Notes: a model not told the origin generated them from the letters alone. A stretch of 64,000 nt of DNA from Mycobacterium paragordonae (GCF_003614435.1 NZ_CP025546.1:2480001-2544000), one strand, 5' to 3'; positions 28,176 through 36,635 are shown, counted from the stretch's first letter. Made by a program: numbers and translations.

Positions 28176-28832
28176 ATGTTCACCCGCATCACCGTCGCTG
28201 CCGGGTCCTTATTCGCCGCTGTCTCCCTGCTGCAAGGCGCCGCAATCGTGCACGCCGGCGCAGCCTCGGCCGACCCGGGTCAGGACGATCAGTTCCTTGC
28301 TCTCCTCGACCAGAAGGGCGTCTCGGCCCTTTCGGGCGTGCCGGCCCTCATCGCCACGGCACATCAAATCTGCGGTGGTCTCGCGTCCGGCATATCGCCG
28401 GACACCTTGATAAAAGCGCTTGTCGATACCGCGAACGACGTCACCCCTGGCGCCGACCCGGCCCGCCTCCTGCGTACTGAAACAAGATTTTTCGACGCGT
28501 CGGTGGAGGCCTACTGCCCGAACAATCGGGGACACGGGGCTTCCACTAATCCCGCAGGCTGGACTCAGCCGAAACATGTTGTGGTGCTGGCCTCTTCGCG
28601 GATTAAAGTGTCGAATCCGGAAATTCCGACTCCGCCGGGACCGGGAGCCGAGGCGCAGAACCTCACGCCACCGCCGGCAGTGGTCCCGCCTCAGCCGAGG
28701 AAGGCGGCGCCTCCGGTTACCGGTCCTCCGCCCGGGGGTGGCGGTGGGGGCGGAGGCACCGGAGGTGGCACTGGCGGGGCTTCTCCGTTACCGCCGCCCA
28801 TGGAACCAGGGATCATCACACTGGCGCCGTAA
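28176..28832 (+). CDS. secreted DUF732 protein with Pro/Gly-rich tail
   Basis: A 218-residue secreted protein: an N-terminal signal peptide (to about HAGAASA), a DUF732 domain (DDQFLALLDQKGVSALSGVPALIATAHQICGG...VEAYC, with the two family Cys), and a long tail rich in Pro, then an uninterrupted Gly run, then PLPPPMEPGIITLAP. The tail resembles cell-wall-spanning or surface-displayed low-complexity regions. It is paralogous in its domain to the protein at 25766. Confidence 0.85.
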   Translation: MFTRITVAAGSLFAAVSLLQGAAIVHAGAASADPGQDDQFLALLDQKGVSALSGVPALIATAHQICGGLASGISPDTLIKALVDTANDVTPGADPARLLRTETRFFDASVEAYCPNNRGHGASTNPAGWTQPKHVVVLASSRIKVSNPEIPTPPGPGAEAQNLTPPPAVVPPQPRKAAPPVTGPPPGGGGGGGGTGGGTGGASPLPPPMEPGIITLAP

Positions 28833-28857
28833 CGCTCGGCCAATCTACGGTGCTCTG

Positions 28858-29712
28858 ATGTCGCATGGGCTGCCGATGCCGCACGCCGCGCTGCACCGGT
28901 CTGTGAGCGACACCGTCGGCAGCACGCCTGACGTCAATTGGTCGATCTGTATTCGGGACGCTGCCGGCCGCCGGATCGCACACCACAATTGCGACGCGTC
29001 CTTGGAGACTGCCAGTGTCGGAAAGCTGTTTCTGTTAGCTGAAGTTGCGCGGAAGTGCGACGAGGGCTCGGTGGACTGCAACGAATTACTTGGTCGCAAT
29101 ATTGTTGTGCCCGTTGCCGATTCGGGTGTTTGGCAGCATCTGCTAGTTCAGCAGCTCTCCGTCCGCGATCTGTGCGTGCTGGTCGCCTCCGTGAGCGACA
29201 ACCTGGCCGCCAATGTGCTGCTGAACCGGGTGGGTCTGGGCAGCGTCCAAGAGCTCTGTGGGGCAATCGGTTTCGTGCAGACCGCGCTGCTCGATCGAGT
29301 TCGTGACCATCGTGGGCCCGACGATGTGTGGACGTTGTCAGTGGGTTCGGCCGCTGAGTTGTCCGACTTCATGTGTCGCCTGGCTGCCCGGCGGCTCATC
29401 TTCCCGTCAGTCTCGGATCAGTTGAACGCGTGGCTGGCGACGGGCGTGGATCTGTCGATGGTGGCGTCTGCATTCGGCCTCGACCCTCTGGCCCATACCG
29501 AACCGGATCGCGGCTTCTGCATCCGCAACAAGACCGGAACCGACGCGGCCGTCAGAGCCGACGTGGGCACCGTCGAACGCAACGGCACCTCGCTGTCTTA
29601 TGCCGTCATTGCCAATTGGGATGCCGCCGGCCCGGATCTGCGGGACTCGGTGCTAGCAGGAATGCGCTCGATCGGTGGAGTGCTCAGAGGCACTCTGATG
29701 GACGAATCCTGA
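28858..29712 (+). CDS. class A beta-lactamase/DD-peptidase-fold serine hydrolase, E166 missing
   Basis: A 284-residue protein of the penicillin-recognising family. All three catalytic boxes are present: S53-V-G-K56, S113-D-N115 and K225-T-G227. The 60-residue spacing between the first two equals that of class A beta-lactamases (S70, S130). The omega-loop glutamate that deacylates penicillin (E166, 36 residues after S130) is replaced: the aligned segment reads LLDRVRDH, putting Arg149 there. No signal peptide is visible, so the protein would be cytosolic from ATG 28858. A penicillin-binding or esterase role is more likely than beta-lactamase activity. Confidence 0.78.
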   Translation: MSHGLPMPHAALHRSVSDTVGSTPDVNWSICIRDAAGRRIAHHNCDASLETASVGKLFLLAEVARKCDEGSVDCNELLGRNIVVPVADSGVWQHLLVQQLSVRDLCVLVASVSDNLAANVLLNRVGLGSVQELCGAIGFVQTALLDRVRDHRGPDDVWTLSVGSAAELSDFMCRLAARRLIFPSVSDQLNAWLATGVDLSMVASAFGLDPLAHTEPDRGFCIRNKTGTDAAVRADVGTVERNGTSLSYAVIANWDAAGPDLRDSVLAGMRSIGGVLRGTLMDES

Positions 29713-29833
29713 ATTCGACTTGTGGGCGGTCGCGGCCATCCTTCGGCCCGCAAATATTGGGGTGAAGGACTTCACTGCCGCGGCCGTTATGCGCGTCTTA
29801 CCGCAGAATGTGTACCGCTAGCCGCCAACGGCC

Positions 29834-30103
29834 TCAGTCAAAGCGGTGCTGGTCCATCTCGTCGAACGGGGTGGGGAAGCTGCCGAAAAAGGATGTCCAA
29901 GCCAGCCCGACGAAGGGTGCGACGACTGCGATCGACAGCGTCATCAGAGCGACCCCGAGGTGCCCGGTTGCTAACGCGATGATTCCTAGCACCAGCCCAA
30001 TCGCCCAGATGGCGGCAACGGCGATACCGACGGGTTTGAAGTCGCTGCTGGTCGTGCCCTCAGCGGGGTCGGATCTCAGCGGCTGGGTCACGATTGTGGC
30101 CAT
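29834..30103 (-). CDS. small two-helix membrane protein
   Basis: An 89-residue protein with two hydrophobic helices (VGIAVAAIWAIGLVLGIIALA and VALMTLSIAVVAPFVGLAW) and an acidic C-terminus. ATG 30103 is preceded by GGGAG. No domain recognised. It is divergent from the hydrolase at 30367 with a 263-bp gap. Confidence 0.65.
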   Translation of the reverse strand: MATIVTQPLRSDPAEGTTSSDFKPVGIAVAAIWAIGLVLGIIALATGHLGVALMTLSIAVVAPFVGLAWTSFFGSFPTPFDEMDQHRFD

Positions 30104-30294
30104 GACTACTCCCAATTAGGCCGAATAGCAGAAGCCGCTTGACCCGAAACACGCGACAGATGTCGGTTTCCCGATGTCAGGTTTGCCTAAACACAACGGG
30201 CCTGGTCGAACGCTATTCAACGATTGGGGCCGGCCGACGCCCTCGATGCCGCTCTACCCGCCCTACGGCGTCGAGGGCCGCGGCTGTGTCATAC

Positions 30295-30302
30295 GGTATA
30301 CC
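30295..30302. promoter_or_regulatory. palindrome GGTATACC upstream of the second alpha/beta hydrolase
   Basis: CGGTATACCG is a perfect 10-bp palindrome here. It lies exactly 72 bp before the start codon at 30367, as in the copy before the hydrolase gene at 26334. Confidence 0.4.
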
Positions 30303-30366
30303 GCTCCGTCGTGGCAACGCTTTACGATGCGGTCCTGGGCTCACCATGCTGAAGGAGGACCTGGCG

Positions 30367-31137
30367 ATGGGATTGCCCGCATTGGTTCTCGTGCACGGAG
30401 GCGGGTTCGCCGCTGATTGTTGGGAGCCAACCATCGACGTGATCCGCATCCTGGAGCCGGAACTAAAGGTGCTCACCGTTGATTTGCCGGGTCGGGGAAA
30501 TAAAGGCGGTGACCTGATCACGGCTCGTATCGATGGGTGGGTCGATTCGGTGGTGTCGGACATCGAGAACGCTGCGCTCGACGACCTCGTGATCGTCGGC
30601 CATTCGCTGGCGGGGGTGACCGTCCCCGGTGTTGTCACCAAGCTTGGCTCGGCGCGCGTGCGGGAGATGATCCTGGCCACCGCGCAGGTACCAACCAACG
30701 GCAGCGCCCTGGTGGACACGTTGTCCGGGGCGCTGAGCTGGTACGCACGTCGCACCGCGAAACGTAATGTGCAGAAATCCCGTTCATTACGCCCGGGAGG
30801 TTTGCCTACTGCATTTGCGAGGTTTGTATTCTGCAACGGAATGACTCCTGCACAGCGCAGGTTCACGCTGGCTGGGTCCTGTCAGGAATCACCCTCAATA
30901 ATGATTGAAAAAGTTGACCGCAGTGGTATGCCCGACGATGTGCCACGTACGTGGATACTCACTCGGCGTGATCGCGCCGTCTCGATGAAGATTCAACGCG
31001 AGTGCATCGCCGCGCTTGGCGGAGTGCAGACGCTCATTGAGATCGACTCCTGCCACATGCTGATGGTGAGTGAACCTGAACGGCTGGCAGAGATCCTCAT
31101 CGGGCGTTGCCGTTTGTACGAACAGCCCAGGCCCTGA
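30367..31137 (+). CDS. alpha/beta hydrolase
   Basis: A 256-residue hydrolase. LVLVHGGGFAADCWEPT is the oxyanion loop, VIVGHSLAGVTVPGV the elbow with Ser, and IEIDSCHMLMVSEPE carries the catalytic His. It resembles the plant-type methyl-esterase/hydroxynitrile-lyase subgroup, in which the whole protein is about 260 residues. ATG 30367 follows GAAGGAGG with about 9 nt spacing; an upstream ATG at 30346 would overlap that site. Substrate unknown. Confidence 0.8.
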   Translation: MGLPALVLVHGGGFAADCWEPTIDVIRILEPELKVLTVDLPGRGNKGGDLITARIDGWVDSVVSDIENAALDDLVIVGHSLAGVTVPGVVTKLGSARVREMILATAQVPTNGSALVDTLSGALSWYARRTAKRNVQKSRSLRPGGLPTAFARFVFCNGMTPAQRRFTLAGSCQESPSIMIEKVDRSGMPDDVPRTWILTRRDRAVSMKIQRECIAALGGVQTLIEIDSCHMLMVSEPERLAEILIGRCRLYEQPRP

Positions 31138-31194
31138 GGATGGCGTCGACCAGGCCGGCCCACGCCGGCGGGAACGATCGCGGCGCGGGCCCGC

Positions 31195-31539
31195 TCACAT
31201 CACGTCCAGCACGGTTGCGGCGCCGTCGAGCGGCTGGGCGAGCCCGTCGGTATTGGCGCAGTCCCAGCACCCGGCACGGATCGCGGCGGCGCGGATCCTG
31301 GGCGCGGCGACGGGATCGTCGGCCGTGCAGGCCGCCTCGGCGATAGTCGCGGCGGCGAGCTGTGCATCGGCGGCGGTGGTGAGGCCGGCAAGTGCGCCCT
31401 CGACGTGCAGGGCGCCGGCGACGTCGCGCAGCGCACCGGCGAGGGCCGTCGCTTTGGGAACGGCTTCGCCGATGCGAACAAGGTAGTCCAGCGCTGCGGT
31501 TTCGGGATCGGTCGGTGGGGTGCTGCTGGGAGTTTTCAT
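31195..31539 (-). CDS. hypothetical protein, second gene of a two-gene unit
   Basis: A 114-residue Ala-rich, probably helical protein (ATALAGALRDVAGALHVEGALAGL...) with a CWDC motif near the C-terminus. I do not recognise it. Its ATG overlaps the stop of the gene upstream (ATGA at 31536-31539), which argues that both are real and co-translated. It lies just outside the left attachment site of the integrated element. Confidence 0.5.
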   Translation of the reverse strand: MKTPSSTPPTDPETAALDYLVRIGEAVPKATALAGALRDVAGALHVEGALAGLTTAADAQLAAATIAEAACTADDPVAAPRIRAAAIRAGCWDCANTDGLAQPLDGAATVLDVM

Positions 31540-31814
31540 GCCGCCAAGCTAACCCACGAAAATGGCGAATTGCCAAGGGCTGCAACGAACCTCAGACATA
31601 TGTCGCTAGCAGCGCAAATGCCGGAAGCGGGCATATGGCAGGAACGGCGCAAATGCCGCGCAGTCACGTCGGCCAACACCTGGTCAACGTCGTTGATGAG
31701 GGCGCCGACAACATCGCGGTGGGACTCATCGACGGCGACATAGGCGTGCAGAAGATGCTTACGGGCGTCGTGCAGGTGGTCGCTCAGCGCCGTTTCGGCG
31801 GCGGTAGTGGACAT
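31536..31814 (-). CDS. hypothetical protein, first gene of a two-gene unit
   Basis: A 92-residue protein with an N-terminal helix (ETALSDHLHDARKHLLHAYVAVDE). ATG 31814 is preceded by AAAGG. I recognise no domain. The start lies 84 bp from the left attachment repeat, so the promoter must be very close to the integration junction. Confidence 0.5.
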   Translation of the reverse strand: MSTTAAETALSDHLHDARKHLLHAYVAVDESHRDVVGALINDVDQVLADVTARHLRRSCHMPASGICAASDICLRFVAALGNSPFSWVSLAA

Positions 31815-31897
31815 GGCGAAACCTTTCAGGTTTGCGCCGAGCAGTTCACATTGAGTTCACGCGGACTGATTTTGCGGATGAAACCGCAGTTAGAACG

Positions 31898-31925
31898 TGG
31901 TGCGCGATACTGGGATTGAACCAGT
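31898..31925. repeat. attL, 28-bp direct repeat
   Basis: Identical over 28 bp to 41871-41898. It begins TGGTGCGCGATACTGG and ends GAACCAGT. On the minus strand it is the T-arm and acceptor stem of tRNA-Val(GAC) including the encoded CCA. Bases differ immediately on both sides (cg|TGG and CAGT|ttc here; gc|TGG and CAGT|gac at attR). Confidence 0.93.
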
Positions 31926-32042
31926 TTCATCTACAGGCCGGCGAGATACTGTCTGACCTGCCCAGAAAGCCTCTGACCAGGCGACACACGTAACAGTAAC
32001 GCCGGAGCTAAACGGAAGCAAGCGGAACGTGACGTAGTCTCT

Positions 32043-32064
32043 TATTGCGCGTTTATTGCGCGGA
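32043..32064. repeat. left arm-type repeat (22 bp)
   Basis: TATTGCGCGTTTATTGCGCGG-type sequence, identical over 22 bp to 41804-41825, in the same orientation, with an internal tandem of TATTGCGCG. It lies 117 bp inside attL and abuts the integrase start. It is likely an arm-type binding site for the N-terminal domain of the integrase. Confidence 0.7.
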
Positions 32065-32076
32065 TGGGAGACGACA

Positions 32077-33216
32077 GTGACGCAGCGCGACGGCACCAAG
32101 AAGCGCGACCGCCGCAAGTTCGGGCGCATCCGACAGTTCAACTCCGGCCGGTGGCAGGCGAGCTACACCGGCCCCGACGGCCAGGTCTACATCGCTCCCA
32201 AGACGTTCGACGCCAAGGTCGACGCTGAAGCCTGGCTCACCGACCGCCGGCGCGAGATCGACCGCGAGCTGTGGTCGCCGGAAAGCGGGCAAGAGGAACG
32301 CCCCGGCGCGCCCTTCGGCGAGTACGCAGAGGCGTGGCTACGCCAGCGGGGGATCAAGGACCGTACGCGCGAGCACTACCGCAGACTGCTCGACTCTCGG
32401 CTGCTGCCGACATTCGGCGACACCGAGCTGCGCGACATCACCCCGGCCGCCGTGCGCCGCTGGTACGCCGTCACAGCCGTCGGTACGCCCACGATGCGCG
32501 CGCATGCTTACTCCCTGCTGCGGTCGATCATGTCGACTGCGCACGCAGATGACCTGATCGACTCCAACCCCTGCCGAATCAGGGGCGCGACAACGTCCGG
32601 CCGCGTACACAAGATCCGGCCCGCCACCCTCAGCGAAATCGAGACCATTGCCAACGCGATGCCCGATGCATATCAAGCGCTGATCCTCATGGCCGCATGG
32701 TTGGCATTGAGGTTCGGGGAGCTGACCGAGTTGCGCCGCAAGGATATTGACCTCTCCGAGGAAGTCGTTCGTGTCCGCCGTGCGGTTGTACGGGTGAATG
32801 ACAACTTCAAGGTGACGACACCGAAGAGCGCTGCGGGTATGCGGGACATCGCGATTCCGCCGCACCTGGTACCAATGATCGAGTCGCACCTGCGCCGGCA
32901 CGTCCAGGGCTTCAAGGACTCGCTGCTGTTCCCGTCGGTCACCGACCCCACACGACACCTGGCGCCCTCGGCGTTGTACCGGATGTTCTACAAGGCACGG
33001 GAAGAGGCTGGAAGGCCCGACCTGCGTGTGCACGACTTGCGGCACACGGGCGCGACACTCGCCGCGGCCACGGGCGCCACCCTCGCGGAACTAATGGGTC
33101 GTCTAGGGCATTCCACCGCTGGGGCGGCATTGAAGTACCAGCACATCGCCGGTGGTCGTGATCGTGAGATTGCGGCTCTGCTAAGTAAGCTCGCAGACAA
33201 CGGTGATGTTCGATGA
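32077..33216 (+). CDS. int: tyrosine recombinase integrase (phiRv2 family)
   Basis: A 379-residue integrase catalysing site-specific recombination at tRNA-Val. Layout: an N-terminal arm-binding region (RKFGRIRQFNSGRWQASYTG), a core-binding SAM-like domain (about 80-165, FGEYAEAWLRQRGIKDRTREHYRR), and the catalytic domain with Arg in LALRFGELTELRRKD, HDLRHTGAT (His-x-x-Arg), LGHSTAGAALKYQH with the nucleophile Tyr. GTG 32077 is preceded by GGGAG at 32065-32069; the open frame extends upstream into the arm repeat. Its stop overlaps the next gene (ATGA). Confidence 0.96.
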   Translation: MTQRDGTKKRDRRKFGRIRQFNSGRWQASYTGPDGQVYIAPKTFDAKVDAEAWLTDRRREIDRELWSPESGQEERPGAPFGEYAEAWLRQRGIKDRTREHYRRLLDSRLLPTFGDTELRDITPAAVRRWYAVTAVGTPTMRAHAYSLLRSIMSTAHADDLIDSNPCRIRGATTSGRVHKIRPATLSEIETIANAMPDAYQALILMAAWLALRFGELTELRRKDIDLSEEVVRVRRAVVRVNDNFKVTTPKSAAGMRDIAIPPHLVPMIESHLRRHVQGFKDSLLFPSVTDPTRHLAPSALYRMFYKAREEAGRPDLRVHDLRHTGATLAAATGATLAELMGRLGHSTAGAALKYQHIAGGRDREIAALLSKLADNGDVR

Positions 33217-33590
33217 CAAGGCCGGTCGCAACTGCGGCGATCAAGATTGTCGATGCTCGCGGTCGAACGATTCAAATCTTCGAGCGTTGGCCGGCCAGCG
33301 AGGCGACCCCCCAATGCCCCGCCCTGCCTGAACGATGGGTGGCTTTGTTAAAGCCGCCAAGCCGGAGGGGCCAGAAGCGCATTGATGCCGAGCTAGACGA
33401 GCACGGTTTCTCAATGGGGTCGCCGTTCAGGTCAACTCCCCTCATATATGAAGGCGAACAACCCATCCGCCTCGAACTGCCGGGTTTGACGCTGCGATGG
33501 CAGAGAGCAACGCAGGCCTTCGACGAGCTGACGAGTAGCGGGATTGCCGAAGTCTCGATCGACCAATTGCGTAGGTGCGTCCAGCTTTAG
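33213..33590 (+). CDS. hypothetical element protein (orf125)
   Basis: A 125-residue protein coupled to int by ATGA. No domain is recognised. There are basic stretches (PPSRRGQKR, LTLRWQRATQAF) and a C-terminal amphipathic helix. Its position next to int suggests a role in integration control, but this is inference. Confidence 0.6.
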   Translation: MTRPVATAAIKIVDARGRTIQIFERWPASEATPQCPALPERWVALLKPPSRRGQKRIDAELDEHGFSMGSPFRSTPLIYEGEQPIRLELPGLTLRWQRATQAFDELTSSGIAEVSIDQLRRCVQL

Positions 33591-33624
33591 TCGTGTCGCT
33601 CCACATGTCGCCTCATGGTGCCAG

Positions 33625-33630
33625 TATGCT
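33625..33630 (+). promoter_or_regulatory. putative early promoter -10 (TATGCT) with conserved leader
   Basis: GTATGCTAAA-G-CCAG at 33624 starts a leader that shares ordered blocks with the region before the protease gene (36923 onward): GTATGCT, then CCAG, then CTC(C)-GTATC, CCG, AG and GCGCCGG. It would serve the excisionase-ATPase-WhiB operon. No good -35 box is visible. Confidence 0.5.
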
Positions 33631-33736
33631 AAAGCCAGCGAGCGGGCTCCGTATCCCGTAGCAGCGCAATAGCGCCGGCTTCTCTGAGTCGCCCTCTAAA
33701 GGCGGCTCGCCTCTCATGCAAAGAGGTTGAGAAGCA

Positions 33737-33928
33737 ATGCCTGCATCAACAAGACAGCGCTATATCACGCAAGCTGAGGCGGCCGAGTATCTCGGCGTTA
33801 CGTCCCGAACTGTACGACAGATGATCGCAGATGGGCGTTTGCGTGCCTACCGGTCCGGCACCCGCGTAGTTCGATTGCGCGTCGACGAAATCGACGCTGC
33901 TATGAAGCCGTTTGGCGGTGCGGCATGA
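33737..33928 (+). CDS. xis: excisionase / MerR-like HTH protein
   Basis: A 63-residue winged-helix DNA-binding protein: ITQAEAAEYLGVTSRTVRQMIADGRL is a typical excisionase (HTH_17) recognition unit, followed by a wing RSGTRVVRLRVDEIDAAM. It should act as recombination directionality factor for the integrase, as Rv2657c does in phiRv2. The ribosome site AGAGG is present. Stop and next start overlap (ATGA). Confidence 0.88.
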   Translation: MPASTRQRYITQAEAAEYLGVTSRTVRQMIADGRLRAYRSGTRVVRLRVDEIDAAMKPFGGAA

Positions 33929-34296
33929 CCGACGCCACCGACGCGGGGCCGCCTGAAAAAGAAGTCAGCCCCAGCGCTTCCCAGTGCACTGGGGCTGACC
34001 ATCAGGTATCTCACGACACCATCACCACCGCCACTCAGTCTAAACGATTCGACGCGCTGAGCGGGTCACGGAAACGCCGTGAGGCCGCCGTCCGGCTGAT
34101 GGGTGGCGACCCGGCTTATCCAGGCGAGCTCCGCTGCCACCAGCCCTCGACAGGCCTGCGAGCATTGGGTTTTCGAGAAGGTTTTCAGCGCGGCGCAAAC
34201 GATGCGCTGCGGCGCGTCTGGTGCCAACTCCCGCCTGAGATGCGGGGGACGGTTGAACGCCTCGCGGCCGAGTACAAGGTGGCCGTTGATGACTGA
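33925..34296 (+). CDS. hypothetical element protein (orf123)
   Basis: A 123-residue protein. The N-terminal 55 residues are polar and Ser/Thr-rich; the C-terminal half has LRALGFREGFQRGANDALRRVWCQLPPEMRGTVERL, a helical region seen in small proteins before the replication ATPase in phiRv-type elements (position of Rv2656c). Function unknown. It overlaps the excisionase gene by 4 bp and the ATPase gene by 8 bp, so the three are one translational unit. Confidence 0.7.
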   Translation: MTDATDAGPPEKEVSPSASQCTGADHQVSHDTITTATQSKRFDALSGSRKRREAAVRLMGGDPAYPGELRCHQPSTGLRALGFREGFQRGANDALRRVWCQLPPEMRGTVERLAAEYKVAVDD

Positions 34297-35746
34297 GGCC
34301 GAGCTGATTGCCCGCGGCCGGGATATTGGGTTGTCGGGGAAGTATGCCCCCAGTAAAGCCGCGACGTCTCCATGGACTGGAGGTGCCGAGCCCAATTACA
34401 CCCCCTCGGAACCCACCGCAACACCGCAACACTCCAGCTCAACTGCGATGCCGGCGCTTGCGGTGTTGCGCCGCATTCTCGACGTTGTGGCCGAAGAGGT
34501 GCGTGCTCGCGGCCTGGTGGGGGAAGAACGCTTAGCGCAGACCCTCTATCTCGTGCTCACGTCACGATTGCTCGACAAGCAGGTCTCCGCAGGAGTCAAA
34601 GGACACTCGGCGTCGGGAAAGTCGTACACAGTCGAGACGGTGTCTCGGTTGTTTCCGCCCGACTGCTACACCGAGTTCACGGCGATGTCCGAACGCGCAC
34701 TGGTCTATTCGACTGAAGAGTACGCACACCGCACCATCATCATTTACGAGGTCACCGCGCTCCGCGAAGGTGTCGAGGACGACATGACCAGCTACTTTCT
34801 CCGGTCACTGTTGTCCGAGGGGCGAATCGACTACGAAGTCACCGTCCGCGGCAAAGACGGGAACTTCACCACGAGAAAGATTGTGAAAGAGGGTCCGACC
34901 AACCTCATTTTCACCACGACCAAGACAAAGGTTCATGCGGAAAACGAAACACGGATTCTGTCCCTCGCCACCAACGATTCTCGTGAGCAGACTGCCCGAG
35001 TGCTCCTGGAGCTGGCCGACGAAACTAACGGCGGCAGCGACTTTCAGCGATGGCACGACCTACAACGGTGGCTAGCCAGTGCTGAGCATCGAGTAACCAT
35101 CCCCTACGCCCGGCGACTGGCACAATCGGTGCCACCCGTGGCCGTACGGCTGCGGCGGGACTTCGGATCGCTGCTGGCACTCATCCGTGCCCATGCGGTA
35201 CTACACCAGGCCAGCCGCGAACGCGACAAATCCGGCCACATCATTGCGACCCTTGATGACTACACGGTGGTACGGGAACTGGTCGCCGACATCATGGCCG
35301 AGGGCGTCGGGACAACAGTCTCAGAGACGGTACGCGAGACCGTGGGAGCCGTAACCGCACTTGCGACATCCGAGGGGGTGTCCGTTCGCGCGGTGGCCAA
35401 GAAACTGGCCCTCGACAAGTCGAACGCCACACGCCGGCTGCGAGTGGCGGCCGAAGGCGGCTACCTACGCAACTTAGAAGACAAGCGAGGCAAGCCAGCT
35501 CGCTGGGTAGTGGGTGACCCGTTACCCGAATCCGTTGCGCTGCTACCTGACCCAACGCAACTCGCAACCGTAGGCACCGCGCCTGAACAGGAGTGTTGCG
35601 GTGTTGCGGTGGAATCTGACCAAGAAAACGGCGGTGGATTCACCCCACCAACCGGTCCCGGCCGCTGCGACGAATGCGGCTGCCACGTTGCCACTCAAGG
35701 GCATAAGCCCAAATGCATTGCAATAACAGGAGGTACCGACCGATGA
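34289..35746 (+). CDS. replication-type P-loop ATPase/helicase of the element
   Basis: A 485-residue protein. The Walker A motif is G105-HSASG-K111-S112; the strand HRTIIIYEV (about 148-155) fits a Walker B motif with Glu. Residues 330-420 look like winged-helix DNA-binding segments (VSVRAVAKKLALDKSNATRRLRVA), and the C-terminus has a Cys/His cluster CDECGC...HKPKC, a likely zinc ribbon. This plan fits the primase/helicase-like replication protein of phage satellites and the Rv2655c position of phiRv2. It starts at ATG 34289 inside the previous gene. Confidence 0.8.
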   Translation: MTEAELIARGRDIGLSGKYAPSKAATSPWTGGAEPNYTPSEPTATPQHSSSTAMPALAVLRRILDVVAEEVRARGLVGEERLAQTLYLVLTSRLLDKQVSAGVKGHSASGKSYTVETVSRLFPPDCYTEFTAMSERALVYSTEEYAHRTIIIYEVTALREGVEDDMTSYFLRSLLSEGRIDYEVTVRGKDGNFTTRKIVKEGPTNLIFTTTKTKVHAENETRILSLATNDSREQTARVLLELADETNGGSDFQRWHDLQRWLASAEHRVTIPYARRLAQSVPPVAVRLRRDFGSLLALIRAHAVLHQASRERDKSGHIIATLDDYTVVRELVADIMAEGVGTTVSETVRETVGAVTALATSEGVSVRAVAKKLALDKSNATRRLRVAAEGGYLRNLEDKRGKPARWVVGDPLPESVALLPDPTQLATVGTAPEQECCGVAVESDQENGGGFTPPTGPGRCDECGCHVATQGHKPKCIAITGGTDR

Positions 35747-36015
35747 CCGACACCTTTACCATCACACTCCGCGAAGTCGACGGGGAACCGATGATGGACG
35801 CGCTGGCGATGGCCCTGGCGTTCGGTGTCGATGTAGCCGCAGTCAAAGCGTTGCCGATTGTCGACGGCCGGATGCGCCTTCCGCGCGAGTGGGCGCGCCG
35901 AGGCAAACAGCGCGCTAAAGAGGCGATGGCACACGGTTCCGACGGGATGCTCGACTGCCTGCGCTACTGGGCGCGCCGGGACCACGACGCCGAATTACAG
36001 GTGGTGTACCGGTGA
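35743..36015 (+). CDS. hypothetical element protein (orf90)
   Basis: A 90-residue protein. ATG 35743 lies behind a perfect AGGAGG and overlaps the ATPase stop. MTDTFTITLREVDGEPMMDALAMALAFGVD suggests a compact alpha/beta protein; LPREWARRGKQRAKEA is basic. It occupies a position like Rv2653c/Rv2654c in phiRv2, a reported toxin-antitoxin pair, but I see no resemblance that would justify that name. It overlaps the WhiB-like gene by 4 bp. Confidence 0.65.
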   Translation: MTDTFTITLREVDGEPMMDALAMALAFGVDVAAVKALPIVDGRMRLPREWARRGKQRAKEAMAHGSDGMLDCLRYWARRDHDAELQVVYR

Positions 36016-36635
36016 GCTTGCCAGAACTGTTCGCTGCCCTGAAAACGCCCGCCCTGCCCGGCGCACGCTGCCGCGGTCGGTGGGAATTGTTCGACTTGCG
36101 GCCCGGCACGCACCCCCACCATAACGATCTGGCGGCCGAGGCAGTCGCTATTTGCCAAGGATGCCCCGCGTTGGCTGACTGCCGGCAATGGGCCGCAACC
36201 CTGCCACGCAACACCGTGACCGGCGTCCTCGCAGGAACCGTAATCGCCTGGACCGACCGACCACCCAAAGGTGAGAAGGAAACCTCAACCATGACCAACA
36301 CCCCCATCTCCGCTGCGCTCGAACTGATCCGGTATGCCAAGCACACCGACGACCCGGTCAGCGCACCGACCGCCGTTGCACTGGCAACGGCCGGCCTGGA
36401 CCGCGAGCAGCTCACCTCCCTTCTGCGGTTGCTGTTCCCGTTCGTCGCCGAGCTGTACGTCATTGCGCAGCTGTCGCGGGAGGCGATGGATCGCCGAGAC
36501 GCGCAGACCTTCGCTGAGCTGACCCAGTTGCTCGGCAACCTCGACGATTACGACCCGGAGGCCTACGACAGTGACCCGGTGGGCGACATCTGGCGATCCG
36601 CATCGACTGACGACTCCGGTGAGGACTCCCAGTGA
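36012..36635 (+). CDS. WhiB-like Fe-S protein with helical C-terminal extension
   Basis: A 207-residue protein. The four WhiB cysteines are C20, C48, C51 and C57 (C-x27-C-x2-C-x5-C), followed by VTGVLAGT in place of the GVWGG turn; residues 1-90 therefore form a [4Fe-4S] WhiB-like regulator, known from mycobacteriophages such as TM4 to counteract host WhiB2. Residues 95-207 are an unrelated helical acidic domain. An internal ATG at 36291 with GAGAAGGA upstream could express the C-terminal part separately. The fusion, without a stop between, is unusual. Confidence 0.75.
   Translation: MSLPELFAALKTPALPGARCRGRWELFDLRPGTHPHHNDLAAEAVAICQGCPALADCRQWAATLPRNTVTGVLAGTVIAWTDRPPKGEKETSTMTNTPISAALELIRYAKHTDDPVSAPTAVALATAGLDREQLTSLLRLLFPFVAELYVIAQLSREAMDRRDAQTFAELTQLLGNLDDYDPEAYDSDPVGDIWRSASTDDSGEDSQ

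Noticed and set aside
28858..29712. Annotation as a beta-lactamase resistance gene
   Set aside because: The deacylating glutamate is replaced by Arg and no secretion signal is visible, so the name would overstate the evidence.
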